Source: Bradysia coprophila
Lineage: Eukaryota; Arthropoda; Insecta; Diptera; Sciaridae
Assembly: GCF_014529535.1 (NCBI RefSeq)
Contig: NW_023504014.1
Coordinates: 1,302,001-1,366,000 of the forward strand
Length of the DNA: 64,000 bases
Reading direction: 5' to 3'
Shown here: piece after piece, positions 22,855 to 33,803 of the stretch
Position numbering within the stretch: the first letter of the stretch is position 1
How the letters are laid out: each line of letters starts with the position of its first letter
The notes under the pieces: generated by a model
Told to the model about the DNA's origin: nothing
The model's input: the letters and a program-made list of their open reading frames with translations, nothing else
Database searches by the model: none
Translations under genes and position numbers: made by a program

Positions 22855-25727
22855 ACAACGAGTTGTATACAACGTATTTCGCAATGAAGGCAATGGAGAG
22901 CCCTACTTTTCGTTACTTGTTGCGAAAACACCTATTATCTAGAAATGCAGGGATGAAGGTTTTTCTTCGCATTAGATGTCGGTTGTCAAACAAAACATCG
23001 TATGCAACCGAACAAATGGTTTTTAAACTCTAGACTCGAGGCGGTTCAAAAATCATGTCGAAACTGATCGTATTGCAGATGGCCGTTGCAGAATTCTGTT
23101 TAATTCCTTCTCACGCGATAATACGGCTTTTTAAACAATTTTAAAGTATCGTGACATATCCGTTGAAAAACTAAATTAAAAGTAATTCTTCTTCTACAAA
23201 GCGAATGCTTTTAATTAATGAACATTACTCTGTAAGTATAGTTCATGACATCGTCAATTATATCCAAGCCTCCCGGTTTACATAACCCTGTTTCGTTACA
23301 AGAGCTGATCCACATATGTTGACCGAACCAAAATATTGTAGAACGTTATTAGAACTGAATAAACGAAATAGATTATTTGACTGAATTCCATTACGATCAG
23401 AGAGCGAAGGGTAGTAATTTCGTAACATTAAGTAACAACCGACGAATGAATAACCTCTTAACGTACGTACGGGTCGTTAATTCCTCTTTAACTCCTAATC
23501 CTTATACCATATATTTTGTATACACATAGCAAGTGGTGAAACCGCCGTATTTGAATGCATTTTAATTTTTGTTGTTGCCGCATAATAATGGATTTGAATT
23601 TAAACCAACATTCCAATTCCTTTAATTATAAATGTTAAATTTTCATTCTAAAAAGTTTTTTTTTTGTTAGGGTGAATCAGCACACACGTTTTATCACTCA
23701 AACTCAGCCATTAATTGAATTTTACTTTCTGCAACTTTTGAAAATATTTTACGAATTATACAACATTGTGTTACTAGTATCTAAAACTCTACAAAATATC
23801 TGAAACTTTCAATGGTCCACGGGAGTTCCTGCCGAGATATCATAACATTTAAAATTTGACCCTTCAGAATTTTATCTATATTTTTCCTGACACGCAAATA
23901 ATCATGTTTAGCTTGTGGTATCAGTGTGTAGATGAGATCGCACGCTTCCAGTAGACCCAAGTTGCACGGGCTCTAGACGTCTTTTTCGAAGTTACGTATA
24001 TGGTCCATTTACGGCGGTTATATCGCATTACAGCGCCGCACTTACAAACTCCGCAATACAAGTTGATTGACCACGTTCACTTTTATTTGTCATTTAATTT
24101 GCGGAGATATTTTGCGAAGATCGCAAAAGTAGAATTTTGAAGTGAAATGACATCTGGGTCATCAGGGATGTTGGTGCTGGTGGTTCGACTACACCTTGGT
24201 CAGTAAGTGTCCACAACATTCGAGAGCCTTACAATTCTAATTACGTAATACGTATAGTGTGACAAAAACAGATAAAGTCTAGTTCACTGACACTCCATAA
24301 AATCGATGTTTGAATGTTCCTTTTAATGCAAAATTGGGCAAAAAAAACTATTTCAATTAAAAATCATAGTACAGCATCTATCTGCGACATAAATGAAGAA
24401 AATGGTGGTACTGGTGGAAATTTATTCCTTGTCAATAATCACGCCAAATAGAAATATTTCACGGTCAAGTTGAAACGTTATTTAATGCGCAGAGTTGATT
24501 ATTTATTGATTTGTCTTCCACATAAAAATTTTCCAAATATTTGTCTAAAAACCGACATGTCCTGAAGCACACATATAATTCTATTTCCGTAAAACGAGAA
24601 ACCCGAGAAAAGTGGTTTCAGTTCGCGTTCATTATATAAATTCCATTCACCCACTCACTTCGACCGAATATATTGTTTAACGTATTCATTAGCCAAATGT
24701 TTTCGTATACAAATTTGAATTCATTACCACACGTGCATTGGATTTGCAAAGAGTTGCACATCATCCGTTAAATAAATAAATCCGTCCCACCCTAAAAAAA
24801 ATGGTTAAATAGGAGTAAAATGCTTAAATGAGAATAGACCGCATAAATATTAAATATGTGAACGGTGTACTACTTGGTATAAGCATAACAAATTAATTAA
24901 TTATAGCAGCGCCAATGACCCTTGAAAACAAAGTGTAACGACACCCAACACTAATAAATGTGCTATTTACAAACTTATTATACGATTTAGTGCCTAAAAG
25001 TGTTTAACGCTTAATGATTGCGGTTTGTCACCATTATGTTTACATTCAAGCCGTTCATCTGAAGATTTCGAATCTCTCACGAATGTTTTCGTCGTCTATT
25101 TTCAGAAAAACATATGCCACAAAGAAAAAAAAAGACAGAAAAAAAATCAACAAGAAATGTACGTAATACATAAAACTGGGAAAAATGTTATTTCATTCCA
25201 TCCAGAGAGAGAGAGAGGGGTCACATTCACATAAATTTCATTGTATAAAAGAAAACAATTTGTCACCAAACCATTAAAGAGGTTTAATGTCGGGAGTCGG
25301 GTGGGTATATGAACATTTAACAAGAGGAACGGGCTATGCAGAAAAACTATGAAATGTACAGAATAAATACGACGTACAGCCCGAAAGAATGCGCAATTTA
25401 AAAATAGAACGATGATTATCAAAATGATTAAATGTTTGTAAAAATGTAAATATTTTTCAATGAGTTTTCTGTTAAAATTATTTTTTATTTTTATTTTCAG
25501 GGAAAATAAATGTTAAGAAAGATATTCTAATTTCATTTGTTATTTTTATGGATGATTTGGGGATTACTTACTATACATTGCCTTTTGGAATATGAAGTGA
25601 TTTACGTGGCGCGGTGGAAAATATGAATCCAACAAAAATTTCTGAAATAGAAGGGAAAAACATTTCTTGAATGAGGGCATCGAAATAGAAATTTCGGGAA
25701 ATATGTTAAGTCGAGTACACTGATCGT
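22855..25727. other. AT-rich spacer, no gene seen
   Basis: Contains a short (GA)n run at 25204-25217. No exon, RNA gene or intact element recognised. Confidence 0.45.
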
Positions 25728-25848
25728 GAAAAATGCTTGCAAAATCAGAGTTTACTTCAAGCGTGAACAATATTGACAGATGATGCATGAGACAAATGCC
25801 AAATATTTCTCACGCTTAATGTAAACTATGATTTTACAAGCATTTTTC
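25728..25848. repeat. Hairpin MITE-like repeat
   Basis: GAAAAATGCTTGCAAAATCA..GAGTTTAC..GCGTGA pairs with TCACGC..GTAAACT..TGATTTTACAAGCATTTTTC. The arms are about 40 bp with few mismatches. Confidence 0.75.
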
Positions 25849-26189
25849 ATGTCTTTTCGATCTGTTTACTCATCTTTATCTTCAACACTTGGATTTATAT
25901 TAACGAACATTTTCTGGTTTCTTTCTTTACAAGAGAAATGGGTCCGTTTACAAATTTTTAGTTCTTCCGAAGACAGGGCCTGTTTTTGGGAAATTGATTT
26001 TCTATATTGGCTAAGCTCTTCAAAACTACCTAAATTTTCCAAAAATTTCTAAGTTGTCCAAAAGTTTCCTATAATTTTCTATATTTTTTAATGGAATTTC
26101 GCAAAAATAGGCCTGGCCTAACTTTCCTTACTTACTGGTTTAGAGCTGACTTTTACTTAAACGGTTTCACTCACTCAGATCTACCCTTC

Positions 26190-26567
26190 AAGGGTAAATG
26201 TGACGCAAGTCCTTTATATTACTTATAAAATAAATGATATCGCTAAGGGTGTGTATTCCGCACGCAAAAGTTTTATCAACAAAAAATTGACTCAAAAAAA
26301 TTGTGAAAGAATATTTTACAAAAAGAAATTTGCGTGTCACAAGTGGCAGATGTTGAGGAACCTATAAGAATAGGAAAATGGTTAATAAAGAATTTAAACT
26401 GAAGAAAGCTTGTGACAAAAATTTGTTTTTGTAAAATTTTCTTTCAAAAATTTTGATAATAAATTTTTTGTTTATAAAACTTATGCATGCGGCCCACAAT
26501 GTGTCACCCTCAGCGATATCAGTTATTTTGGAAGTAAGATAAAGGACTTACGTCACATTTACCCTTT
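26190..26567. repeat. Foldback element, GTGACGCAAGTC family, older copy
   Basis: The outer arms (TCAAGGGTAAATGTGACGCA.. and its reverse complement ending TGACGTCACATTTACCC-like sequence) pair over roughly 70 bp. Both contain AATGATATCGCT or a close variant. The middle holds GTGGCAGATGTTGAGGAAC. The same order of words occurs in the younger foldback at 48901-49410, so both belong to one family. The arms here are diverged. Confidence 0.7.
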
Positions 26568-26571
26568 AAGG

Positions 26572-27820
26572 TTTTTAGACCCGTACGAAGTACTGGGGTC
26601 TTATGGGTTTACGCATACGTTTGTAACACGTCGAATTGGACTCCCTGAGTAAGGGGAAACCTATTGTGGTTGTCTAGAGATGCCAAATCCGCGAAAAAAA
26701 AATGTCCGTCTGTCCGTCTGTCCGTCTGTCCGTCTGTCTGCACGATAACTTGAGTAAAACGCATCCGATTTTGAAAATTCTTTTTTTTTCCGTTTGGTAA
26801 TGTCAAAAGACAGGCTAAGTTCGAAGATGAGTGATTTTGGATCGACCCCTCCCGAGCTGTGGCCCAATAAGTGCTTTACGGTTTTTCGAAGATATCTCCG
26901 GACATTTAAACGTTAAACTTGTAGGTGATACGTCAAATAAAAGGTATTTACAATACCGATCGACAAAAAAAAAGTTTATGGAAATCGGATGACCGACTCG
27001 TGAGTTAGACCCCTTGGTGTGGAACAGGCACAGGGCGGCAAGCAGTTTTTGCTTGTAGGTCGGCCACATTTGAACATATTTCGTCTGTTTTAGCTTTATT
27101 AGATAGGCATTGACCGTACCAATCAGGGAAAAAAAAAATTATGAAATTATGTTCTCCGGAGCGTGAGCTAGGTCTCTTGGAGTGAGCTCTTATCTGGCTA
27201 CTCGGAAGTACAGTGAACGTGGTGTATTTTGACAATATCTCGAGTAAATTTTGACCGAATTTCATGAATTTTTTTTTGTTTGAAAGGTATTAACGAATGT
27301 CAAGCGTCGGTACTATTTCCGGTCTCCTAACAAAATGGCTGCCGGCGGCCATATTGGATTTTAGTAAAATAGAAATATCTTGGGAAAAATGATACTTAGA
27401 GAGTTTCTGTTAACATGGAAATAATTTGTTATGTGTGTGGGGTTTCAGGGATTCCATATACGGACATCTATATATACCTATATACAGCTATATTGAGCTA
27501 TATACAGGCATATAGAGCTATATAATAGCATATATTTATCTGTGAAATGTTTATTTATAGTGAAATATAGTTAAATATAGCGGTATATAGCTGTTTAAAT
27601 AGGAATTTATGAAATTTGTCTTCGTACGGGGCTGTCTATATTGCCTCCGGCAATTTAGTTGTATATGATAACAAGACAAAGAGTGGATAATGTAAGTGAT
27701 TTTAAAGGGAGAATAGTTTTTCAGCAGAGAAGAAAATGAAGTAAGAGAAATGAAGAGTTTCACATTAAAGGCTTTTGATACGAATAGGTGTTTCGTACGG
27801 GTCGGCGTTAGCTATGTTTT
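26572..27820. repeat. Dispersed repeat, copy B (longest)
   Basis: It starts TTTTTAGACCCGTACGAAGT and ends TTCGTACGGGTCGGCGTTAG. The ends GACCCGTACGAA and TTCGTACGGGTC are short inverted repeats. It shares almost its full length with copy C (28699-29558), except for an extra block of about 377 bp at 26650-27026. No coding region of known family is present; a non-autonomous element is likely. Confidence 0.8.
26702..26740. repeat. TGTCCGTC microsatellite
   Basis: The 8-mer TGTCCGTC (4-mer-like CTGTCCGT) is repeated about five times inside dispersed repeat copy B. Confidence 0.9.
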
Positions 27821-28698
27821 TGATTGTAAGTTATGTCCTTGTTTGGACATTATAATTTTGACGAGTAGAAAATTTGTAGTAGGTGTCGACGAGAGGTGCT
27901 ATAATCACACTAGTCAAAATAACAGTGTCCAAAAAGGACCTAATCAACTATTTTTAAATTGAGATGACGTTCATTTGTTGGTAGTTTTGAATCGTGCAGA
28001 CCTTGTTGCAGCATAAAGGAAAAGGTAAACTATGACCATTCGATTTGACTGACTCACGTGGAACGTTTTAAGAATCGATGTGGCGCGTTGTGACGTCTTG
28101 TTCTGTACTGCTGAATTAAATTGAAACGAACGAATGGCTCACTAAAAGTCTTAAAAATTCTTTAATTTGTACATTCAGAAATTTAGGGATTTTTTAAAAC
28201 TAGGTATCACCTTTTAGGGGGGTCATGTCCCTTGACTGACTGACTGACTGATATTTTCTCAAAAGATTTTTGCAACAAAAACATCATAGATTGATCAAAG
28301 ATGCTTCAGTATTATTGTCTGCTAAAGGAGGGACACGCTTCGCTCTGGGCGCAAAGTTCACACTCGTTAAAATTTTCTAGATTATTAGACTTTTAGCAAA
28401 TAAATCTACTGAAAATTGGCCCTTGCTCTTGATTAAAAGGTATTCAACTCGTGTGATTACGGCACTCGCTTCGCTCTGGCTGGAAAGTTTACACTCGTTG
28501 ATTTTTGTTTCTAGCATAGACAGCAAGAAATCACACAAAGAAAGCTATTCGTAATGAATCACAGATTATTACTCCAGTATTTCCCATTAACAAACTTAAC
28601 CCGAGTAATTTCAGTATTGATCGAAAAAAAACGTCTTTGGAAAGCTGTCGAAAATTACTCCGTATGATAAGGGGACTATTTTACAGACAGATAATCTG
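27821..28698. other. Spacer between repeat copies B and C
   Basis: It includes a (GACT)n run near 28232-28250 and the word block ACTAGGTATCACCTTTTAGG, which recurs in altered form near 32616. Two CTTCGCTCTGG-containing stretches (about 28336 and 28470) resemble each other. No gene recognised. Confidence 0.5.
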
Positions 28699-29558
28699 TT
28701 TTTAGACCCGTACGAAGTACTGGGGTCTTATCCGTTTACGCATACATTCGTAACACGTCGAATTGGACTCCCTGAGGCACAGGGCGGCAAGCAGTTTTTG
28801 CTTGTAGGTCGGCCACATTTCAACAAATTTCGTCTGTGTTAGCTTTATTAGATAGGTATTGACTGTACCAATCAGGGAAAAAATTATGTTCTCCGAAGCG
28901 TGAGCTAGGTCTCTTGGAGTGAGCTCTTATCTGGCTACTCGGCCGTACAGTGAACGTGGAGTATTTTGTCAATATCTCGAGTAAATTTTGACCGAATTTC
29001 ATGAATTTTTTTTTGTTTGAAGGGTATTAACGAATGTAAAGCGTCGGTAAAATTTCCGGTCTCCTAACAAAATGGCTGCCGGTGGCCATATTGGATTTTA
29101 ATAAAAGTGATATATATTGGGAAAAATGGTACTTAGAGTGTTTCTGTTAACATGGAAATAATTTGTTATGTGTGTAGGGTGTTTCAGGCATTCCATATAT
29201 GGACATCTATATATATCTATATTTACCTATATTGAGCTATATACAGGCATATAGAGCTATATAATAGCATATATTTATCTGTGAAATGTTTATTTATAGT
29301 GAAATATAGTTAAATATAGCGGTATATAGCTGTTTAAATAGGAATTTATGAAAGTTGACTTCGTACGGGGCTGTCTATATTGCCTCCGGCAATTTATTTG
29401 TATATGCTAACAAGGCAAAGAAAGATAATGTAAGTGATTTTAAAGGGAGAATAGTTTTTCAGCAGAGAAGAAAATGAAGTAAGAGAAATGAAAAGTTTCA
29501 CAGTAAAGGCCTTTGATACGAATAGGTGTTTCGTACGGGTCGGCGTTAGCTATGTTTT
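28699..29558. repeat. Dispersed repeat, copy C
   Basis: A direct copy of the repeat at 26572-27820, with the same ends and order but lacking the internal block of about 377 bp. Close similarity between B and C suggests recent spread or local duplication. Confidence 0.8.
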
Positions 29559-31135
29559 TTTTGGAATTCCGTTAAGAATTACTTGAGTTATCGTGTTATC
29601 AAGCGACAAGACAAAAATTCTTTTAGGCATATTTCAGAAATCTTCTGTCCGTTATAACCCATCTTCTTACTTGACCTGAGGAATTTAATTCCCCGTCCAA
29701 TAAAAAAACGTTTTTGGAAATCCGTTGAGGATAACTCATGTCATCGTGTCATCAGGGACTGAATACAGTGTGACAAACATTTTATTTTTAAGGTTTTTGG
29801 TCATACATTCATGTATTTTCAATCATAGTAGTGAACATTTTGTAGTGTTTGTCATCCGTAAGACCCGTGATTTTCAGTCAAGGGAATAACATTCTTAAAT
29901 ATAGGTTCTGTCTGAAGTCCGAAGCTGTGCTGGAAAATAGTTGCTTTGAATGAAGTGACAAGATCAAATATATTTGTGTGTCGTATAATATGTGATATCT
30001 TTTCACCAGAAAATACGACCTCAATAACGACCATGAATGTGTTAGTTTTCCATTTGGCTTTAACAGTTTTCTCAGAACAGGTCCAACCAAATCTCATTTT
30101 TCTGTGTATTTAATTAAAAAAAATATAAAAGTGGCAAGGTAAAGAGGAAATTGCTTAAACTAACAGAAATCGTTAAACATTAAAAATAAACTCAACCCTT
30201 CACAAACGGAGAACTTATTTAAATAAATTAACGAGATTCACATGTAAACCAGACTGACTTCGACCTAATGAATTTAACGATCTCGTTTGACCATTTTCTT
30301 TCGATATCCATCACTCAGCTAGTGAAGTAATGAATAATAACGTGAATCAATCATCGATAAAGTGTAATGCGAAATGCTTACACCAATTGATAAACTTTCG
30401 TACTAAAACGAAACATTATTTCAATAGTATGTCATAAGTGCAATACATCGTCATGTTAAAACCCATCGACGATTATGAAATATTGCTGTGAATACACTCC
30501 AAAATCCAGGAATAATATTCGATAACTTCAAGTTGCTGAGTTTATGGTTTTGTGGTCATTAAGATTTTAGAAACATCAAATTTCCAGCATAAGTTCATAA
30601 ACTATTAAGTGCAATGTAAGATATCTTGTGCCATTCAGTATAACACAACTTAACTCTATTAAATTCGCCTCGAAATTTGTGCATAAAGTTACTGTGTTTA
30701 GTGACGACAAAACTGAAACTTTCAATTCATAGCATGAATAAGCTTATGCACAAGCACATAAGCATTTATATTGAGACGAAAGTTTTGCGTTCTATGGTCC
30801 TGAATATTATTTGCTTGTTTCAAATATCGAGAAGCGTCGAGCACAGCATATCTTGTCATATTATAAGTCCGTATGTGTGTAATGAAACTGGTTCTAATTC
30901 TAATTTATTTATTGGCACTCAAGCAGATTTATGAAATTTCTACCCAGATTTCTGTTGTAAATTTATGATGATCATTTGAAACACTGTAATTGAGGCCAAC
31001 CATCTTCAAGCGATAAGCTATGCACCAACTTAAATTGGAAAGCGATAACTATATTATGAAAAACTAATGTAAGAGGCACACCTTACGTGTGTATAGAAAG
31101 CTACCATTGGTTTTGCATAATTTGAGACACAATAG
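29559..31135. other. Spacer with a diverged repeat, no gene recognised
   Basis: 29570-29885 holds a diverged repeat whose end TTTTCAGTCAAGGG mirrors the start of a similar repeat at 60121. An open frame on the minus strand (29852-30097, 81 codons) overlaps it, but I cannot link it to any family. Confidence 0.45.
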
Positions 31136-31279
31136 GGAACGTAAGATTGTTCAAACAGAAATGGAATGACCAACACAAACGGAAACACAAACAATTCTTT
31201 TTTTGGGACAATGGAGCTTTGCCAAAGAAAAATCGTTTGTGTTGGACATTCCGTTTCTGTTTGAACAATCTGACGTTCC
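31136..31279. repeat. Hairpin MITE, GGAACGT family
   Basis: It starts GGAACGTAAGATTGTTCAAA and ends with the reverse complement (..TTTGAACAATCTGACGTTCC). The arms also share AACACAAACG/CGTTTGTGTT. A half copy of the same family lies at 54806-54922. Confidence 0.82.
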
Positions 31280-31417
31280 TTAATTATTGGATTCTAGACG
31301 AACCGTTCGATATTTGGTCACAACCGTTAAAACATCAAGTGAAATGAAAACAAAAGTCCAGATATTGAACTTGGTTACCTCACATTGCAAATGCGATTGA
31401 AAATGCTCCAATTTTAC

Positions 31418-32260
31418 CAGTTGTTTAGCATCAGGCAGATCATGGAGAAATGCAGAGAGATCAATGTTGCTCTACACCATTTGTTTGTTGATTTTGAAAC
31501 GGCATATGACAGGGTTTTTCGGAGGAAACTATGGAATGCGATGGTGGAACTTGGTTACCCCAAAAAACTTATTCATTTGGCTAGAATGACTCTGTCACAT
31601 GTGAGAGCCAAGATCAGAATTCGGAACAATCTATCTGATACCTTTGAAGCCTTGGAAGGACTTAGACAAGGCGGTGGACTGGCAGCTCTATTCTTCAACA
31701 TTGTTCTTGAGAAGGTGATAAGAGAGAGCGACGTGGAAACCAGAGGTACAATATTTAGAAAGTTGAGTCAGTTGTTAGGATATGCTGATGACCTAGACTT
31801 AATTGGACGGAACATTGACATCGTTAAAGAGAATTTCACGAAAATTGAAGATAGGGGTGCTGAGTTCGGTCTCAAGGTCAGTGAGAGAAAAACCAAGTAC
31901 ATGACAACTTCATTGTCTGATGGCAGACCAACGGACCATACGCTGGAGGTGAATGGAAAATACTTCGAGACTGTCGATAGCTTTATTTACCTGGGGTCGC
32001 TGGTCAATAGTGATAATAGTATCGGAGAGGAAATACGTAGAAGGGTAACGCTTGGTGACAGTAGTTACTACAATCTTCAAAAACTCATCCGGTCAAAAAC
32101 ACTCAACCGCAACCTTAAGTGCGAATTGTACAGATCGCTGATTCGACCAGTTGTAGCATATGGATCGGAAGCTTGGTGCATGACACAAAGTGACGAACAG
32201 ACACTTTTGGTTTTTGAAAGGAGAATTCTTCGATCAATTTTTTTGGAGGTGTCAATGTGA
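31418..32260 (+). pseudogene. Reverse transcriptase fragment of the LINE
   Basis: In-frame reverse-transcriptase sequence with HHLFVDFETAYDRV (catalytic Asp, motif A), LEGLRQGGGLAALFFN (motif B) and LLGYADDLDLIG (motif C, both Asp kept). It continues through VDSFIYLGSLVNSDNS and LIRPVVAYGSEAW. The frame stops at 32258-32260. The next frame continues the homology (NGNWRRRYNHELYQLYKEAD, RLRWLG), so a one-base shift in the T run near 32240 broke it. The start is lost by 5' truncation. Confidence 0.88.
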
Positions 32261-32516
32261 ACGGTAACTGGAGAAGAAGATACAACCATGAGCTGTATCA
32301 GCTTTACAAGGAGGCTGATATAGTCAACTTCATCAAAATCAATCGATTAAGATGGCTCGGGAAGCCCAAGAGCGAGATGGAACGATGCAATTGAGTCTGA
32401 TCTGAAAGTACTAAGAGTGAGCGAACGTTGGCGCGGAAAAGGTCCGATTGGAGAAGATTGCTGGAAGAGGCCAAAACCAATAGTAGGTTGTAGTGCCCGC
32501 CTAAGTAAGCAAGTAA
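31418..32516 (+). mobile_element. 5'-truncated non-LTR retrotransposon with target duplication
   Basis: About 1.1 kb from the 3' part of a LINE. The 13-bp word GCTCCAATTTTAC (31405-31417) recurs at 32517-32529, extending to 16 bp with one mismatch, as expected of a target-site duplication. The 3' end is a short tandem tail (CTAAGTAAGCAAGTAA) rather than poly(A). The coding part lacks the endonuclease and N-terminal reverse-transcriptase blocks, so the copy was dead on arrival. Confidence 0.9.
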
Positions 32517-32949
32517 GCTCCAATTTTACAAGATTTAACATTAACTAAAATTCGGGAATTTTAAGGAATAGACTGGATTAAGTATAAATAAATTATTTTT
32601 AATTGACGTAAATTACTAGGTCCCACCTTTTGGGCGGGCCAGATCCCTTGACTGACAGTTTTCTCAATATATTTTTGATCAATTTCATTGTATTTAATAC
32701 AAAAGCCTACTTATTCCAGCGATGGAGCGATGGATGGCCAGTTGCTGATTTTTTACAAGTCTTTTAAGTTGTTTCCCCCTTGATTAAATATGTTCACTCA
32801 ACGTCAGATTGGTCAAATATGATTTTGAGGAAATTCAATTTTTAAATTACAGAAACCCATGTTTAGGATTGATTGAAAAAATGCCTCTGAGAGAAAAATA
32901 ATAAAAAACAAAAGAATTGGAACCAAGGAGTAAGAGTAAGTTTGGTGAG

Positions 32950-33584
32950 TAGGGATGGGAGACGTTCAAAATTATCGATAATATCAATCGAAAGAAATTA
33001 TCGATAATCGATAAATCATATCGTTATCGATATTTTAATATTTATCGATAATTATCAAAATATCGAAATTCAATAATTACAGTGAGTAAATCTCTAAAAT
33101 GTTTGATTTCAGTATATTTAGCTAATCCTTCTGTCACATCTTTTGACAGCTTATAACGTTTTAGTACGTTTTCTCTCCCAGTAGCAAAAACCCAATCCCA
33201 GAAAAAAAAGAAACTGTATCGAATGCCGCAAATGCATTTAAAAACGAACATTCGGTGAAATAACTTTTTTATCACACCAAATGTTTATCATTTTATACAA
33301 ATATGTTCATCTTAGAGATTTACTCACTGTATCAAAATATCGATATTTTGATATTTATCTGAAAGTTCATGATAATATATTGGAATATATCGATAAATAT
33401 AGGATTTTCGGACCGAAATATCAATATATCGAATCATTGATATCTTGATAATTATCAAAATATCAATAATTATCGATTATCGATATTTTTTTGATAATTT
33501 TCGATTAAAAAAAGTCGATAATTATCGATTATCGATAATCGATAAATATCGATAATCATTATCATTATCGCCCATGCATGCCTA
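32950..33584. mobile_element. hAT-like foldback element rich in TATCGATA words
   Basis: The ends TAGGGATGGG.. and ..CATGCATGCCTA are imperfect inverted repeats, and the 8-bp word TTGGTGAG flanks both sides (32942-32949 and 33585-33592). The long arms are made of ATTATCGATAATCGATA-type words. Near the centre, ACAGTGAGTAAATCTCTAA and its inverse at about 33310-33330 pair. The 8-bp duplication and TAGGGATGGG start fit hAT. No transposase is present. Confidence 0.83.
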
Positions 33585-33803
33585 TTGGTGAGATGTTTGA
33601 GTCTAGTCAACCTGAATTGTCAAGCGAATAAGCAATAGTAGAAGTCCTGCAACTTCCTCACATTGATTTTATTCTTAATCAAAACTGATTTATTGTTTTT
33701 TTTTTAAACATCAGAAAGAACTTTACCATCCCATTAATATGAATAATCCGTTATATGGGACGCCGTACATTCGCTTATTCTAGAGATGGTGAAGCACAGC
33801 AGC

